A stretch of DNA of 64,000 nucleotides from Mastigias papua (GCA_964019165.1 OZ025273.1:3281823-3345822), one strand, 5' to 3'. Counted from the first letter of the stretch, positions 42,638 through 55,072 are shown. Numbers and translations are program-made. The notes: generated by a model from the sequence alone, not told the origin.

Positions 42638-42902
42638 TGTAGCCCTTATAATGGAATGACTGTGTAGCCCTTATACTGGAATGACTGCAATATTGAATTT
42701 CTTTTTATTTTATTGTCAACACTAGTATCCTGTGTCAGTTAGACACACCCCTGTCCAATATCGATTGGATAGCAAAAAAGATAACGTTAGTTAAGCAAGC
42801 ACGTTGTTGTAAGAAAAGGATTGAAAGTGATTTTAAAAGTTAAAGCGAAACCACACCGTGTCTTTTTCTATCTGTGAAAATACTGATGAAGGGCACGTTA
42901 AA
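42638..42902 (+). repeat. 3' LTR
   Basis: 265 bp, one base different from the 5' LTR, with the same 25-bp tandem duplication at its start. Followed by the TAGC target duplication. Confidence 0.95.
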
Positions 42903-43760
42903 TAGCCACTTAGTTAAAAGGCAACAATCTTACTTTAAATATCGCTAAAACTAAATTCATGCTTGTTAAAACCACGCAAAAGCGTAAAATGCTTAAAACT
43001 CAAAATGATGACTTGGCCTTTAAAATCTACAATAAAGAGCTTAAGATACTTAACATAATCAAGTACCTTGGCTTGTAGATTGACAATTCACAAGAATGGA
43101 AGGAACAAGTCCAAGCAATTTCCAACGTTTCTAGAGCAGTTGGCTTTTTGTAATATGCCAAGTCTTTCCTGCCAATGGATTCCTTAATGACCCTCTACAG
43201 AGGTATAGTGAAGTCCCATTTTCATTATTGCTGCTCTATTTGGGGCTGCTGTGGTTCAAAGGAAAGTACACAGCTGCAAAAGCTTCTTGAATGGAAGACC
43301 ATTGAAGAACTCATAAATGAGGAAACCAAAACATTGGTTTTTAAATCATTACTTGAGTTGGCTCAGGAGTACCTTTATTGCCTTTTCAAATGTAACTCTC
43401 TGTTTGCTTCCCCCGGCCTCCAAAATACTGCAACAGGCCAGAGACTGTCCTATAGAAAATCAACAAATGGGCAGAAGTGATTTTTGTATAGAGGAGCTAA
43501 GTTGTGGAATTGTCTCACTGCCGAATCTAAGCAGGCATCATCACTGAGTCGATAAATGCTCTTTATCTGAGTGATCTCTTTTCCCCTTGCTTTTTAGTTT
43601 CTTTTTAACGCTGCATATAGGTGTAAACTAGGGTATTTATTGACTATAGTTAGGCTTATAAGTGTTAATTGATTTTACATTTTTAATTAAGGGTTCCTTG
43701 AAAATCAGCTTTGCTGAAATATCAGTGATTCCGGCATACATTTTGCAGATCCCTAAAAAT
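42903..43760 (+). pseudogene. Decayed CR1/L2-type LINE, 3' part
   Basis: Continues the RT interrupted at 35,700: NNLTLNIAKTKFML, then IIKYLGL, NVSRAVGFL, LYRGIVKSHFHYCCSIWG and the C-terminal thumb (FKSLLELAQEYLYCLF, RGAKLWNCL). Several in-frame stops. It ends in the hairpin tail GAAAATCAGCTTTGCTGAAAT near 43,700. Confidence 0.8.
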
Positions 43761-44918
<1,158 letters not shown>

Positions 44919-45291
44919 AAGTTTGATATGATTTGACAAACGATAACTAGCAAAGAAACAGCCTCAAAGTCAAGTATATATCCAGTGTACTTCTGTCACC
45001 AAAGTTTCATTCTATTCGTGCATTAATTTGCATCTGTTGCGCCATATCATATTTCCGCAAATCATATTCGATAGACTGCACCATTTAATTGCGGATTTTT
45101 CCTCGTCACCAGAAAGTCCCAGCTTTCTTAGGCTCTTCCTTACATTTTCATGAACTGTTCCTAGTGATCCAAATCACAATACTTTTATACTTGTTTTTAT
45201 CCCATTCTGCTCTAACATCTCTGTAAGTTGTTTATAGTTTGAACATTTGCTTCTGTATGATTCTGGCACGTATAAGTCTGGCATGTACAAG

Positions 45292-45412
<121 letters not shown>

Positions 45413-46081
45413 CACATATAAACTGTAGAGACATAATAATATAAAGACATCCTCATTCCTAAGAATAACCTTGAAAACGAGAGAAGAGCCTTCATTATTT
45501 CACTTCTACTGTATTGAGTAACATTTTTATCTCTATTAAGAAACTTTCACATTGTCTGGAATCCAAAAAATTGAAAAGCTGAATGAGAAAAAGAAAGGCA
45601 CTTTCCCAGGAAGAACAACGAATGGACCATAATATTTTAGACAGGTTAATCTCCTGACTATAAATATTTGAGTTTGCACGACAGAGTGCAATTTTAATGT
45701 GTATTTTCTTTATCCTGAAGGGATTCTGTCCTTAATACATTATGAATACTTAATTAATGAAAACTAATTATATATTCATATTGGAGTTAATGAAGTACGT
45801 CAGAATCTTTTCTTTCGCTAGCAAGTAGCACTTTTAAACAGTTAGATGTACCAACGTCATGAAAATGGCGTTAGAACATTTCAGCAAGATATGTAGTTCT
45901 CAACATGGTAATTTTAATCTCATTGCGGATACTGTAGTGTCTGCATATTAAAAATTCATTTTGAAGCGTGTTTTAAACCAGCTCTACCTCGGCTTCCTTC
46001 ACACATATTATCATTCAAGTCCATCGTTCTGCTATATGTGGAGCGTAATTGAAACTTTATCTGTATTAACTTTAAGAAATA

Positions 46082-46320
46082 TAGGGTCTACTGGGGGTAA
46101 AATGGGTAACCCGTGGTAAAATGGGTAAATGAATATTTGCATTATTATTATTGACTTATGGCCATGAAAGAGCAAAGTCCCATTTTTTAACTTGGTACAA
46201 AACCTCTCTATAAGAAATCATATAAATTAGGTATGAAAGAAAGATAACATGTGATTGATTTGCGAAATTGTCAATTACCCATTCTACCTCGGATTACCCA
46301 CTTTACCCTAGCAGACCCTA
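46082..46320. mobile_element. MITE with ~47-bp terminal inverted repeats (TAGGGTCT type)
   Basis: Left end TAGGGTCTACTGGGGGTAAA and right end with the complement of TAGGGTCTGCTAGGGTAAAG. The inverted repeats continue with TGGGTAA, CCG, GGTA and AATGGGTAA at matching spacing. It is flanked by TA, as for Tc1/mariner-like target sites. 239 bp, no coding capacity. Confidence 0.75.
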
Positions 46321-46807
46321 GCCAGTTTTAGGCTGTAATCTCATGCAAGTAAATATCTTGTTCACTTCCAACTTTCTTATCCAAGGCTTGCATATAGTTC
46401 TCCTGAAATCTGACAATAATCTAACCAAAGTACCAATGTGAGGTGGGCATATGTTTAAAACGCAGGGACTCTTATCCTGTTTGTAAGGCAAAATACTTGC
46501 GCAGTTTTTTGTAAATTTTTATTTAAAAGGAAATGCACAACAGATACCAAAAGTGAAATTGCTCAAGTGTCATATTTTATTGTCTAAGAAAAGAAGGTAA
46601 GGTGCTAGAAACTTTAATAGAAATTTTAAGCATATACTCCATTACAGAACACGTGCAATCGCTGACATAATAACTTCTTGGCATAAAAATTATGCTATTT
46701 ACATGATATATCTCTACTTGACACAGTGCAAACTTCTTTCACGGTTGGTGAGGAGCAGTTACCATGAATGTAATAATTATAAGATGGCAAGAGTCTTTGC
46801 ACATATG

Positions 46808-47232
46808 TACACGCTTTTCGTTTATAAGGAACCGCTCTTTAAGGGCCTACATGTATGAGGCCAATTAACTTTAGGGACTTGTACTACTAAGGACAAATTT
46901 CCAATAGAACAATTCAACTGCAAATGCTTGTACTACTGTAAACAAATTGAGAATTAGAAAGCCAGTTCCACTGCGGTCACACTTTCATGAATTGGGCGTA
47001 ATCTATTGTGCAGTGTATCATAGATGAGTTTGAATTGAAACTTGCTGTGTTTGTAGCACCCCTGTCTGAATACTTAGCACTTATAATGTCTATGTAGTAT
47101 CACATGAGTTGTCTGTTGAAATTAAGGAAGTATTAAAGAGTTTTTAGAACTAAAATGGGGTCAAAAAGAGGTCCAAAAATAAACAACTTTTGGAATTAGG
47201 CCTTGATTTAAGTTCCATATAAAGAACGTGTA
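46808..47232. mobile_element. TACACG-type MITE, copy 1 (425 bp)
   Basis: Left end TACACGCTTTTCGTTTATAA and right end TATAAAGAACGTGTA are imperfect inverted repeats. It also shares AAGGAACC and GTCAAAAAGAGGTCC (inverted in copy 2) with the better-preserved copy at 53,024. It ends 10 bp from the stop codon of the first PAN gene, so that gene's 3' UTR must run into it. Confidence 0.7.
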
Positions 47233-47241
47233 CCATGTGCT

Positions 47242-47643
47242 CTACGCTTGTTCAAAATCAAAGTCATATTTTGTAGCGGAGAAATAGCATAGCTGATGAT
47301 CGCACTGCGTTATGTTTCGTGGTAATAATGTGATATTCTTATAAAATAACATGCATGTTTGCTTTTCAAAAGTGCTGGATGTAAAGTTCATAACAAATGT
47401 GATACCATTGCACTTGCTCTGTCGTTGACACTGATCCATGCATTGGAAATGGGTGTATGTGTATGCCTGCTTAACTTCAGTTGAATTTAAAGCAGCTTTC
47501 TTGTAGATGTCTTTGACCTGATGAGGTATGCAGAGTCCTTGGCTGCCTGCTTGTGAACAGCTTTGTCCTGTCTTCTTACCTTGTAGAGTTAAGAGCACCA
47601 ACAACACCAATGGAATCATTTCGATACTTTTCCTCACAACCAT
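47242..47643 (-). CDS. Small secreted PAN/apple-like protein (copy 1)
   Basis: Uninterrupted 133-aa frame from an ATG at 47643. A signal peptide (MIPLVLLVLLTLQG) is followed by one domain with the PAN/apple cysteine pattern: FQCMDQCQRQSKCNGITF, then TCMLFY, and a closing CDHQLCYF. PAN domains bind proteins or sugars outside the cell. No membrane anchor. It resembles the frame at 51,729-52,112 in size, strand, cysteine order and the final C-X4-C, so the two are probably paralogues. Whether further exons exist is unknown; the frame reads as complete. Confidence 0.65.
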   Translation of the reverse strand: MVVRKSIEMIPLVLLVLLTLQGKKTGQSCSQAGSQGLCIPHQVKDIYKKAALNSTEVKQAYTYTHFQCMDQCQRQSKCNGITFVMNFTSSTFEKQTCMLFYKNITLLPRNITQCDHQLCYFSATKYDFDFEQA

Positions 47644-47749
47644 TATCCCTTACGCAGGTCAGATGGCCTGTCTATCTAAGTTGAGAGTTCAGTTATTTTC
47701 TGCCAAAGAAATTGTCCATTTAATCGGGCTACTTCATTGCATTTAAAAT

Positions 47750-48640
47750 TCCTGGTCCTGTTATGAGCGATTTCTAAAAGATAGGTGCCCCAGCGTAAAA
47801 TGTGAACTGTTTCAACATGCTACGGAACATTCAAATGCAACCACCTATTTCATAGTGCCGCATAATTATCTGTCTGTGTGTATTTTCCAATAATATCACC
47901 TGTAGTTTGATAACTGAGCACCTGCCTGTCCTCAAATAAGTCGAGTCTTTGATTGATCTATACCTTGGTCAATTCCTGGTTCATATTGACAAATCACCTA
48001 ACGAGGTTGCGTCATTCTCCTACACAGAACTTAAACAAGCAATTTCTGTCTTATTCAAAAGGCCATGACAGACATCTGTTGAATACGATGAAACGTATCT
48101 TTCTCTGACTGCTTTCAATTCTTTAGAATTTATCACAATATCTATTCCGTCGTGAAACTGGAACTTCCAGTTTTATGACAGAATGGATAATAAATTCTAA
48201 TGAATTGAAAGCAGTCTCAGAAAGACACGTTTACTCTTAACTAAGTACCTAATTGCCAGGGGTCAGAATAAGCGGGGAAGGGGTTTGGAAACATTAGCAG
48301 ACTTTCATAAGCAGGGGGTTGGAATAACTGGGGGGGGGGGTTGGAATAATTGGGAGTGAAACAAATGCTTTGACATCTAAGATAATACTGCTATGAAGCT
48401 CTATCAGTATAAATCAAGCGTCAATGGCTGTGAAAATACAAGCACAAAAGCAGCTGATAGACAGGATGATTTTTCAAAATATCTGTTTCAAACATGTGTT
48501 TTGAAAACTTTTTCCGCAAAAATTGATAAGCAGGGGGTCCTAATTAGAGCGGGGATTGGAAACCTTTCCAAAATTAATTAGCGGGTTGGGCACCTAGGAC
48601 AATGTGAGCAGTTTCACTTGACACAAAATAGTAGAAATGC
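47750..48640. other. Intergenic with GGGG-rich MITE-like sequence
   Basis: From ~48,255 to 48,600 there are repeats of the form GATAAGCAGGGGG and GGAATAA(C/T)TGGG, like the CTTATT-rich MITEs on the opposite strand. No clean terminal repeats found. Rest unassigned. Confidence 0.35.
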
Positions 48641-48660
48641 CATTCCAGATAATACAGACA

Positions 48661-50040
48661 GCTCCAATAGGCCAGTCTACTTTCTGTACGCAGGCCCATT
48701 AGAAAAAAGAGTAAAATGCACGTTCCAAACTGTTCAGGCAGGACCAATAGGCCAGTCTACTTTCTGTACACAGGCCCATTAGAAAAAAGAGTACAATGCA
48801 CGTTCCATACTGTTCAGGCAGGATTAATGGCCAGTCTACTTTCTGTACACAGGCCCATTAGAAAAAAGAGTACAATGCACGTTCCATACTGTTCAGGCAG
48901 GATTAATAGGCCAGTCTACTTTCTGTACACAGGCCCATTAGAAAAAAGAGTACAATGCACGTTCCATACTGTTCAGGCAGGATTAATAGGCCAGTCTACT
49001 TTCTGTACACAGGCCCATTAGAAAAAAGAGTACAATGCACGTTCCATACTGTTCAGGCAGGATTAATAGGCCAGTCTACTTTCTGTACACAGGCCCATTA
49101 GAAAAAAGAGTACAATGCACGTTCCATACTGTTCAGGCAGGATTAATAGGCCAGTCTACTTTCTGTACACAGGCCCATTAGAAAAAAGAGTACAATGCAC
49201 GTTCCATACTGTTCAGGCAGGATTAATAGGCCAGTCTACTTTCTGTACACAGGCCCATTAGAAAAAAGAGTACAATGCACGTTCCATACTGTTCAGGCAG
49301 GATTAATAGGCCAGTCTACTTTCTGTACACAGGCCCATTAGAAAAAAGAGTACAATGCACGTTCCATACTGTTCAGGCAGGATTAATAGGCCAGTCTACT
49401 TTCTATACACTGGCTCATTAGAAAAAAGAGTACAATGCACGTTCCAAACTGTTCAGGCAGGATTAATAGGCCAGTCTACTTTCTGTACACAGGCCCATTA
49501 GAAAAAAGAGTACAATGCACGTTCCATACTGTTCAGGCAGGATTAATAGGCCAGTCTACTTTCTGTACACAGGCCCATTAGAAAAAAGAGTACAATGCAC
49601 GTTCCAAACTGTTCAGGCAGGATTAATAGGCCAGTCTACTTTCTGTACACAGGCCCATTAGAAAAAAGAGTACAATGCACGTTCCAAACTGTTCAGGCAG
49701 GATTAATAGGCCAGTCTACTTTCTGTACACAGGCCCATTAGAAAAAAGAGTACAATGCACGTTCCAAACTGTTCAGGCAGGATTAATAGGCCAGTCTACT
49801 TTCTGTACACAGGCCCATTAGAAAAAAGAGTACAATGCACGTTCCATACTGTTCAGGCAGGATTAATAGGCCAGTCTACTTTCTGTACACAGGCCCATTA
49901 GAAAAAAGAGTACAATGCACGTTCCAAACTGTTCAGGCAGGATTAATAGGCCAGTCTACTTTCTGTACACAGGCCCATTAGAAAAAAGAGTACAATGCAC
50001 GTTCCAAACTGTTCAGGCAGGACCAATAGGCTAGTCTAAA
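48661..50040. repeat. 80-bp tandem satellite, about 17 copies
   Basis: The unit runs GATTAATAGGCCAGTCTAC, TTTCTGTACACAGGCCCATT, AGAAAAAAGAGTACAATGCA, CGTTCCATACTGTTCAGGCA, G. Internal copies are almost identical. Two variants, GTTCCATACT and GTTCCAAACT, alternate irregularly: the T version fills the left, and the A version is common to the right of 49,440. Edge copies are diverged (GACCAATAGG). Eighty is not a multiple of three, so the open frame over the first copies is not a protein repeat. Confidence 0.97.
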
Positions 50041-50100
50041 TTATGTCCACAGGCCCATTCGACGAATAATAATGTGTCAACTGGACGTGCGTACATGACA

Positions 50101-50432
50101 TACCGTAAATGCCCCAATTGGCCCTCTCCCCTCGAAAAGGCCCCCATTGAATAGGCACCCATGCTTGAAGTTCAAATTGCTAATATGCCCCCTCGAATAA
50201 GCCCCTACCCCCAGATGATGATAAAGACTTTGATGAAGACTAATGCCTAAATGTAGACTGTTCTTTTAATATTATGGAGAATAAAAGCTTTGACAATGAG
50301 CTTCTTATGCTACATATGTCAAATAATCTTATAACCCCCCCTCGAACAAGCCATCCCCTCAAATAGGCCTCCACTCAAAAAGCATAAAAAAATAAATAAG
50401 TCTCCAAGGGGCTAATTCGTGGATATACGGTA
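50101..50432. mobile_element. TACCGTA-type MITE, 332 bp
   Basis: Left end TACCGTAAATGCCCCAATTG and right end CTAATTCGTGGATATACGGTA are imperfect inverted repeats, with CCCCTCGAATAAG/CCCTCGAACAAG runs inside. TA at both ends fits a TA target site. Same terminal motif as the element at 54,392. Confidence 0.65.
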
Positions 50433-50672
50433 GTGGCTACTAGATGTCGTTATTTTCAAGTGTTTCGAATTACTCTTTGTAACAAAATGAATAAAAGTAA
50501 TAATGAAGAGCAATGCACATTGAAGAACAAACAAAAGAAAAAGTAAAGCACGAAGTGTGAAACCAGGGCAACAAATCAAAAATAAACTAATACAGTTTAA
50601 AATAACGTGTAGGAACACTGCTTCCATCAATTGCTTCAAATTGTGACGCCATAGAGATTTGGAGAATCCCAT
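50412..50672 (-). CDS. Possible two-pass membrane microprotein
   Basis: 86-aa frame from ATG at 50672 in good context (GCAATGG). An amphipathic start (MGFSKSLWRHNLKQLMEAV) is followed by two hydrophobic segments (~17-35 and ~40-62) and a polar Lys/Ser tail. The last 21 bp overlap the end of the MITE at 50,101-50,432, so the natural C-terminus may have been changed. I recognise no family; a chance frame cannot be excluded. Confidence 0.3.
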   Translation of the reverse strand: MGFSKSLWRHNLKQLMEAVFLHVILNCISLFLICCPGFTLRALLFLLFVLQCALLFIITFIHFVTKSNSKHLKITTSSSHYRISTN

Positions 50673-50679
50673 TGCTTGT

Positions 50680-51632
50680 CGAAAAAAACGACTGTAGGCG
50701 GTGAAGGAACTTTCACTTTTCTAATGCACTCCCTAATAGCAGTCTGACCGTCAATTACGACAGTTTAAGCCAGCGTCAGAAGTTCCCATGTGTTCTATTC
50801 TACCACAATCTGAGACCTGGTAGCCATAATACTGAAACCGTTAGACTGCAGATACATTCAGTTACCTGAAAAACATACTCTACATAAAAAGAGTAATTCA
50901 ATGCGCCTAGGGAACATCCAATCAACTCATAATGGATGACAAGATCACCTTAGTTAACTAGTCTATTTAGCTCAGATTTGATTTGCAATCTGTGCTGACC
51001 CCAATACCAAAGGGACTTGCGATCCTACTTGCATGAAGAGTTATAATACAAACTGGCATTCAAATGTACTTTGATAATAATTTCACGGCCATTGGAGGAC
51101 AATTGACGGTTACGAAAATCATTTTTCTGTGAGCAATCTATAAGCAAGAAAATTCATAAGCTCAAACACATTTAACATTCAAATTTTATGTTTTCACCTT
51201 AGCCCACCATTTAATTTACTTAATCTGCACAAGTCTGTGTTCCAAAATATCGATCATTAAAAAATATGCAGAAAAACTCTGAAGAACTTTGAATAATTGG
51301 GTTAGAAACTACTTCAATCCTCAGCATGAGCCATTCAGTTAGACTAACCTAAACACAAACGAGGTGAGAAAAGCCTGGCTGTTGTTACCCTACATAGTTA
51401 TGCGAATCACCCTATTAACAAGTGTGCTTCCATTAGGCTTACAACAACAAATATCAAAGATACTTAATGGTCATGCTTTAGTACTGAGATCATAAAAAAG
51501 CGAGGAAGGTTTCAGTAATGAGCCAAAAAAGCTTTCTTGTAAAATTCAGAGCTCAAGATATATATATTTGATTTAAGAAAATAATAATAGTGTTCCAAAC
51601 ACCAATCTACCTAGCATTTAACTCCTTCGCTC
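50680..51632. other. Intergenic, nothing recognised
   Basis: AT-rich, no supported frame or repeat. Confidence 0.4.
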
Positions 51633-51672
51633 CATAATTCCATGATTCCATGATTCCATAATTCCATAATTT
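51633..51672. repeat. Short ATTCCATRATTCC repeat
   Basis: Four to five copies of ATTCCAT(A/G) about 60 bp downstream of the second PAN gene's stop. Confidence 0.7.
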
Positions 51673-51728
51673 GTAGCAAGCTAGCTGGTAAAGGTGCTTC
51701 ACTTCCGCAAAACCAAACTCAGTTCCTA

Positions 51729-52112
51729 CTAACAAATCCCTATTGGTTTCGTCCTGTCAATATATCCAGATGTATAGCATACAACCTCGGTACACATTAG
51801 TATTGTGTGGTTCCCAATTTTCCTTACTTCTACGCCGTCAAACATTATGGTACACTCCATCTTTTTTCCAATGGCTGCAGGGTCCATCTTAAACATAAAT
51901 GCTTTGCAATGAGAATTTCTTCTACACAAGTCATGACACTGCAGGCTGTTGTAGGTAGAGAAACTCTTTGAACTTTGAGCATTAAACATGAGTCCCTTAA
52001 CTAGTGCTAGTTTATCCTCAAGATTGCAGAAATCACATCGCGCTCCAGACACTAGATGTGATACGAACAGTATGACTGCAAACCTTATCATAATGCTGGC
52101 TTTCAACACCAT
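51729..52112 (-). CDS. Small secreted PAN/apple-like protein (copy 2)
   Basis: 127 aa from the ATG at 52112. A signal peptide (MIRFAVILFVSHLVSG) is followed by RCDFCN and the PAN-like pattern: LQCHDLCRRNSHCKAFMF, then ECTIMF and CTEVVCY. Upstream, TTTCTTGTTCTGTAG looks like a strong splice acceptor 14-28 bp before the ATG, so the 5' UTR is probably spliced. A second in-frame ATG (MIRFAV) is an equally good start. Likely paralogue of the gene at 47,242, about 4 kb away on the same strand. Confidence 0.65.
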   Translation of the reverse strand: MVLKASIMIRFAVILFVSHLVSGARCDFCNLEDKLALVKGLMFNAQSSKSFSTYNSLQCHDLCRRNSHCKAFMFKMDPAAIGKKMECTIMFDGVEVRKIGNHTILMCTEVVCYTSGYIDRTKPIGIC

Positions 52113-52139
52113 CCAATCCACCGACCTACAGAACAAGAA

Positions 52140-53023
52140 AATTTGCCATTTCTACACTGTCTGATTAAAGCAAGTAAAGCATTGATGAACTCTGACCTAA
52201 GAACTGAACGACCACTTACTGTTGTCTTTAGTACCCTTTTCATTTGTCTCTCTTGAGCTTAACGAGTGCCAAAATCTTGTGTCGCTTAAACTGGTATGCG
52301 TAATATGCCTGGTATCAAACTTTGAACACACTAGCTATCAATTTGTACTCTGAGCGAACGTTTACAAGTTAAAGGAAGTAAACGAACCTTATTATGTTCT
52401 CGTTTTGTCAGATGAACGAAGTCCTCTCATACAAACTAAGTGCATTGCATACGTCCAAGTATTTTCCTCCTCGGCACAAATGAAGTCAAGGGGCTTTGAT
52501 CAACATATCACTTACATATACCTGAAGAATTAGAATCTCTACCTTTCCGGCTGTTCAGCTGTGCTCGATTCGCTAAACTCAAGCAAACTTCAAGCAAACT
52601 GTAAGTATACGTTTAATGAAATATTCATCTCACCGAGTTAAGTATTTGAAAGATAACCTGCTATTTATTATCACTTTCAATGTGCCACGTTACCATCGAA
52701 TTGTTTGATTAGAGAATGCAGCATAATCATGCTTGAATCTAATAGTCTTTGCCAAGCAATACCTCGAGCGGCGTAATGGTGCATGTCCTCTAGGATGATC
52801 CTTTCCAAACAATACAAGAGTGTCTTATCCATCAATAGCTGTAGATGTGGACACCGCCTGTCAATACAATTGTTCATCGATAGTCCATAGTCAAACACCG
52901 TACTGATTGTATGCATTGGTTCAGCAATGATCTTTCTTTCATATCATAATGCATATTTGTCAATACGATAGGACACGTAATGATTTCTTCTATTGTGTAG
53001 CCTAGCCAACAGGCCCATTCCTA
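52140..53023. other. Upstream region of PAN copy 2
   Basis: May contain the missing 5' UTR exon. No other feature recognised. Confidence 0.35.
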
Positions 53024-53483
53024 TACACGCTTTTTTTATAAGGAACCTAGCTAAAGGCCTAGTTCTAAAAGTTCCTTATTTTTGGACCTCTTTTTGTCAA
53101 ATTCTAGTACTAAAAGTTCCTTAATAGTTCCTTAATTTTCACTGCACATAGAGTGCCACAAAATGGCACAGACACTAGAAAAGCGTTGAAATTCTGAATG
53201 TTACCTTTAATTATGGCTAGAACTCAAGCTCAAAAGCACAAATGCGGCAGGAAATAAGTTTTATATATGCAAAAGCATAATTTCAATCAAGAAGTATCAT
53301 GTCTATTCCATTGATATCATCCAATGTACTGCAATCTTCACTTGCATCTGAGTACAGCACTTGGAATTTGAAAATGAAAAGTTCCTTAGGGATTTTTACT
53401 TTAGTAGTATAAGTTCTTTAAATATTTCGGCCTTCTACATGTAGTTTTCCTTATAAAGTGGTTCCTTATAAAAAAAGCGTGTA
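53024..53483. mobile_element. TACACG-type MITE, copy 2 (460 bp)
   Basis: Perfect terminal inverted repeats of 24 bp: TACACGCTTTTTTTATAAGG then AACC, and the exact complement at the right end. TTCCTTA and GGACCTCTTTTTGTC occur inside, matching copy 1 at 46,808. TA at each end suggests a TA target site. No transposase. Confidence 0.85.
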
Positions 53484-54391
53484 GTCAGGCGCAGGGAGTC
53501 TCACAGAGCCAGGCAAAGATCCAGTCGGCAAATAACCAACATTTCCCTTTTCTGTCGGGCAAATTAATTTCCTTGTGTCTTGGAGAAAAGAATTACATGA
53601 AGTGCAAAAAGTTTGATGCAAAACAGTTTGGTGGAAACATATTTAGTAGCAAAACTTCGGTGAAAGTTGGGTCATTTCAGTGACAAATTTCGGAGGAATT
53701 CGTAAAAATTTCAGTACTGTCATTTTGATAAGAAAAACTGCAAAATTTGGCTTATTTGCACAGAAACAGAACAGAACTTGAGTGTTATTAGCAGATAGTA
53801 TATGGTCAGTAAACGATAGCGACAGTAAACAAATTGCAAATGAATCCTGTGGTCCAAGTTCTTCTAATAGAACACTATCGATTTCTGCTGTGAAAAAAGT
53901 CATCTTACGACCAAAATTAAATCTCCCTGAAGACACGCTGTTGGCTTAAGTGGTCTTATTTCCGCGAATGATCATTAAAATTTGTAGTACATGGCAAATT
54001 TATTCCAACAAAGTATGATATTGTATTTTTATTTTATTTTAATATTTAAAAAAAAAATTTATTCCAAGGTTGTCTTGTTCCAAAGAAACCGGGGGGGGGG
54101 GGCTTTGTCGAGCCATTGACAGAAATTATCGAGAAAAACTACAATGTACTGGGAAATCAAGCTTCAGGCGGACATTTGGACTTGAAAGAAACTCCCTGGT
54201 TGAGAGGTAAGGGATCATTCACCCGTTACGTAACGCCTCTAACGGGGAGGGAATACACCTTAATTTGTTACGCTGTTGTTTAGTTTATATGTAGGGCTAC
54301 GCCACGGAACTTTACGAGAAGAGGAGGGTGTAGTATTTAGAGACTAGTGTCCAGGACACTAAGGAATGTGACATGTTTTTATGTGTGTAAA

Positions 54392-55072
54392 TACCGTAAA
54401 AATCCGAACTAGCGCCCTGGGCGCTTATTTGAGTTTTGAGTTTTTTTTACCTGGGCGCTTATTCAAAGTCGGCGCTTATTAAGTGCTGGGCGCTTAATAA
54501 TTTTTCTAGCATTTTTAATGAAACAAATCAAAAACAAAGTGATTATGATTTTATACTGCTTTCTCAAAACAAACAAATAAAATTTTTGAAATCAGTCAAT
54601 ATCTACATCATCATCAAATTTTCTACCTTGGAATTGAAACACAGAAAAAGGATTGCATAGGAAATTTCCAGTTTATACCTTTAAGCTTACTTTTATGCTA
54701 CTTCAAAAGTAATAGAAGCGACCCTTGGGGAGCGACTTTTATAACTTGTTTTTGAGAGTGATTATTTTGTTTTTTTTATGTCTTGTCTAAGCCATTTTTA
54801 ATTTTTCTGGGTCAATCGGTATGATAAATGTATTGCCACTCCGGCTTTTGTCAAGATAATGGAAGCACTTGAAAGAAGGCAAAATTTCGAATAAGCACCC
54901 AGTCTCTCGAGACAGTTTTCGAATAAGCGCCCAGTTTCTTAAGATGGGCGCTTATTAGCAGGGGGCACTTAAAAAGTGCTGGGCGCTTATTGAACTTTAA
55001 GAGTTTTACCTGGGCGCTAATTCGAAGGGGGCGCTTATTAGGTGCTGGGCGATTAATCGGATTTTTACGGTA
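54392..55072. mobile_element. TACCGTA-type MITE with GGGCGCTTATT repeats (681 bp)
   Basis: Perfect 16-bp terminal inverted repeats TACCGTAAAAATCCGA. GGGCGCTTATT is repeated several times near both ends. TA flanks the ends. The middle is AT-rich and non-coding. Confidence 0.85.

Larger units (their letters stand above)
35701..42902 (+). mobile_element. Nearly intact Ty3/Gypsy LTR retrotransposon, 7.2 kb
   Basis: Two 265-bp LTRs differ at one site. Between them lie a primer-binding site, gag, pol with protease, RT, RNase H and integrase in Gypsy order, and a polypurine tract. The flanking target duplication is TAGC (35697-35700 and 42903-42906). It interrupts a LINE: removing it restores the LINE reading ...NLSELAT across the junction, which fixes both ends. 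Intact frames and near-identical LTRs point to a recent insertion. Confidence 0.95.

Noticed and set aside
48661..50040. CRISPR-like array or a repetitive protein
   Set aside because: The whole 80-bp unit is conserved with no variable spacers, the host is an animal, and 80 is not divisible by three.
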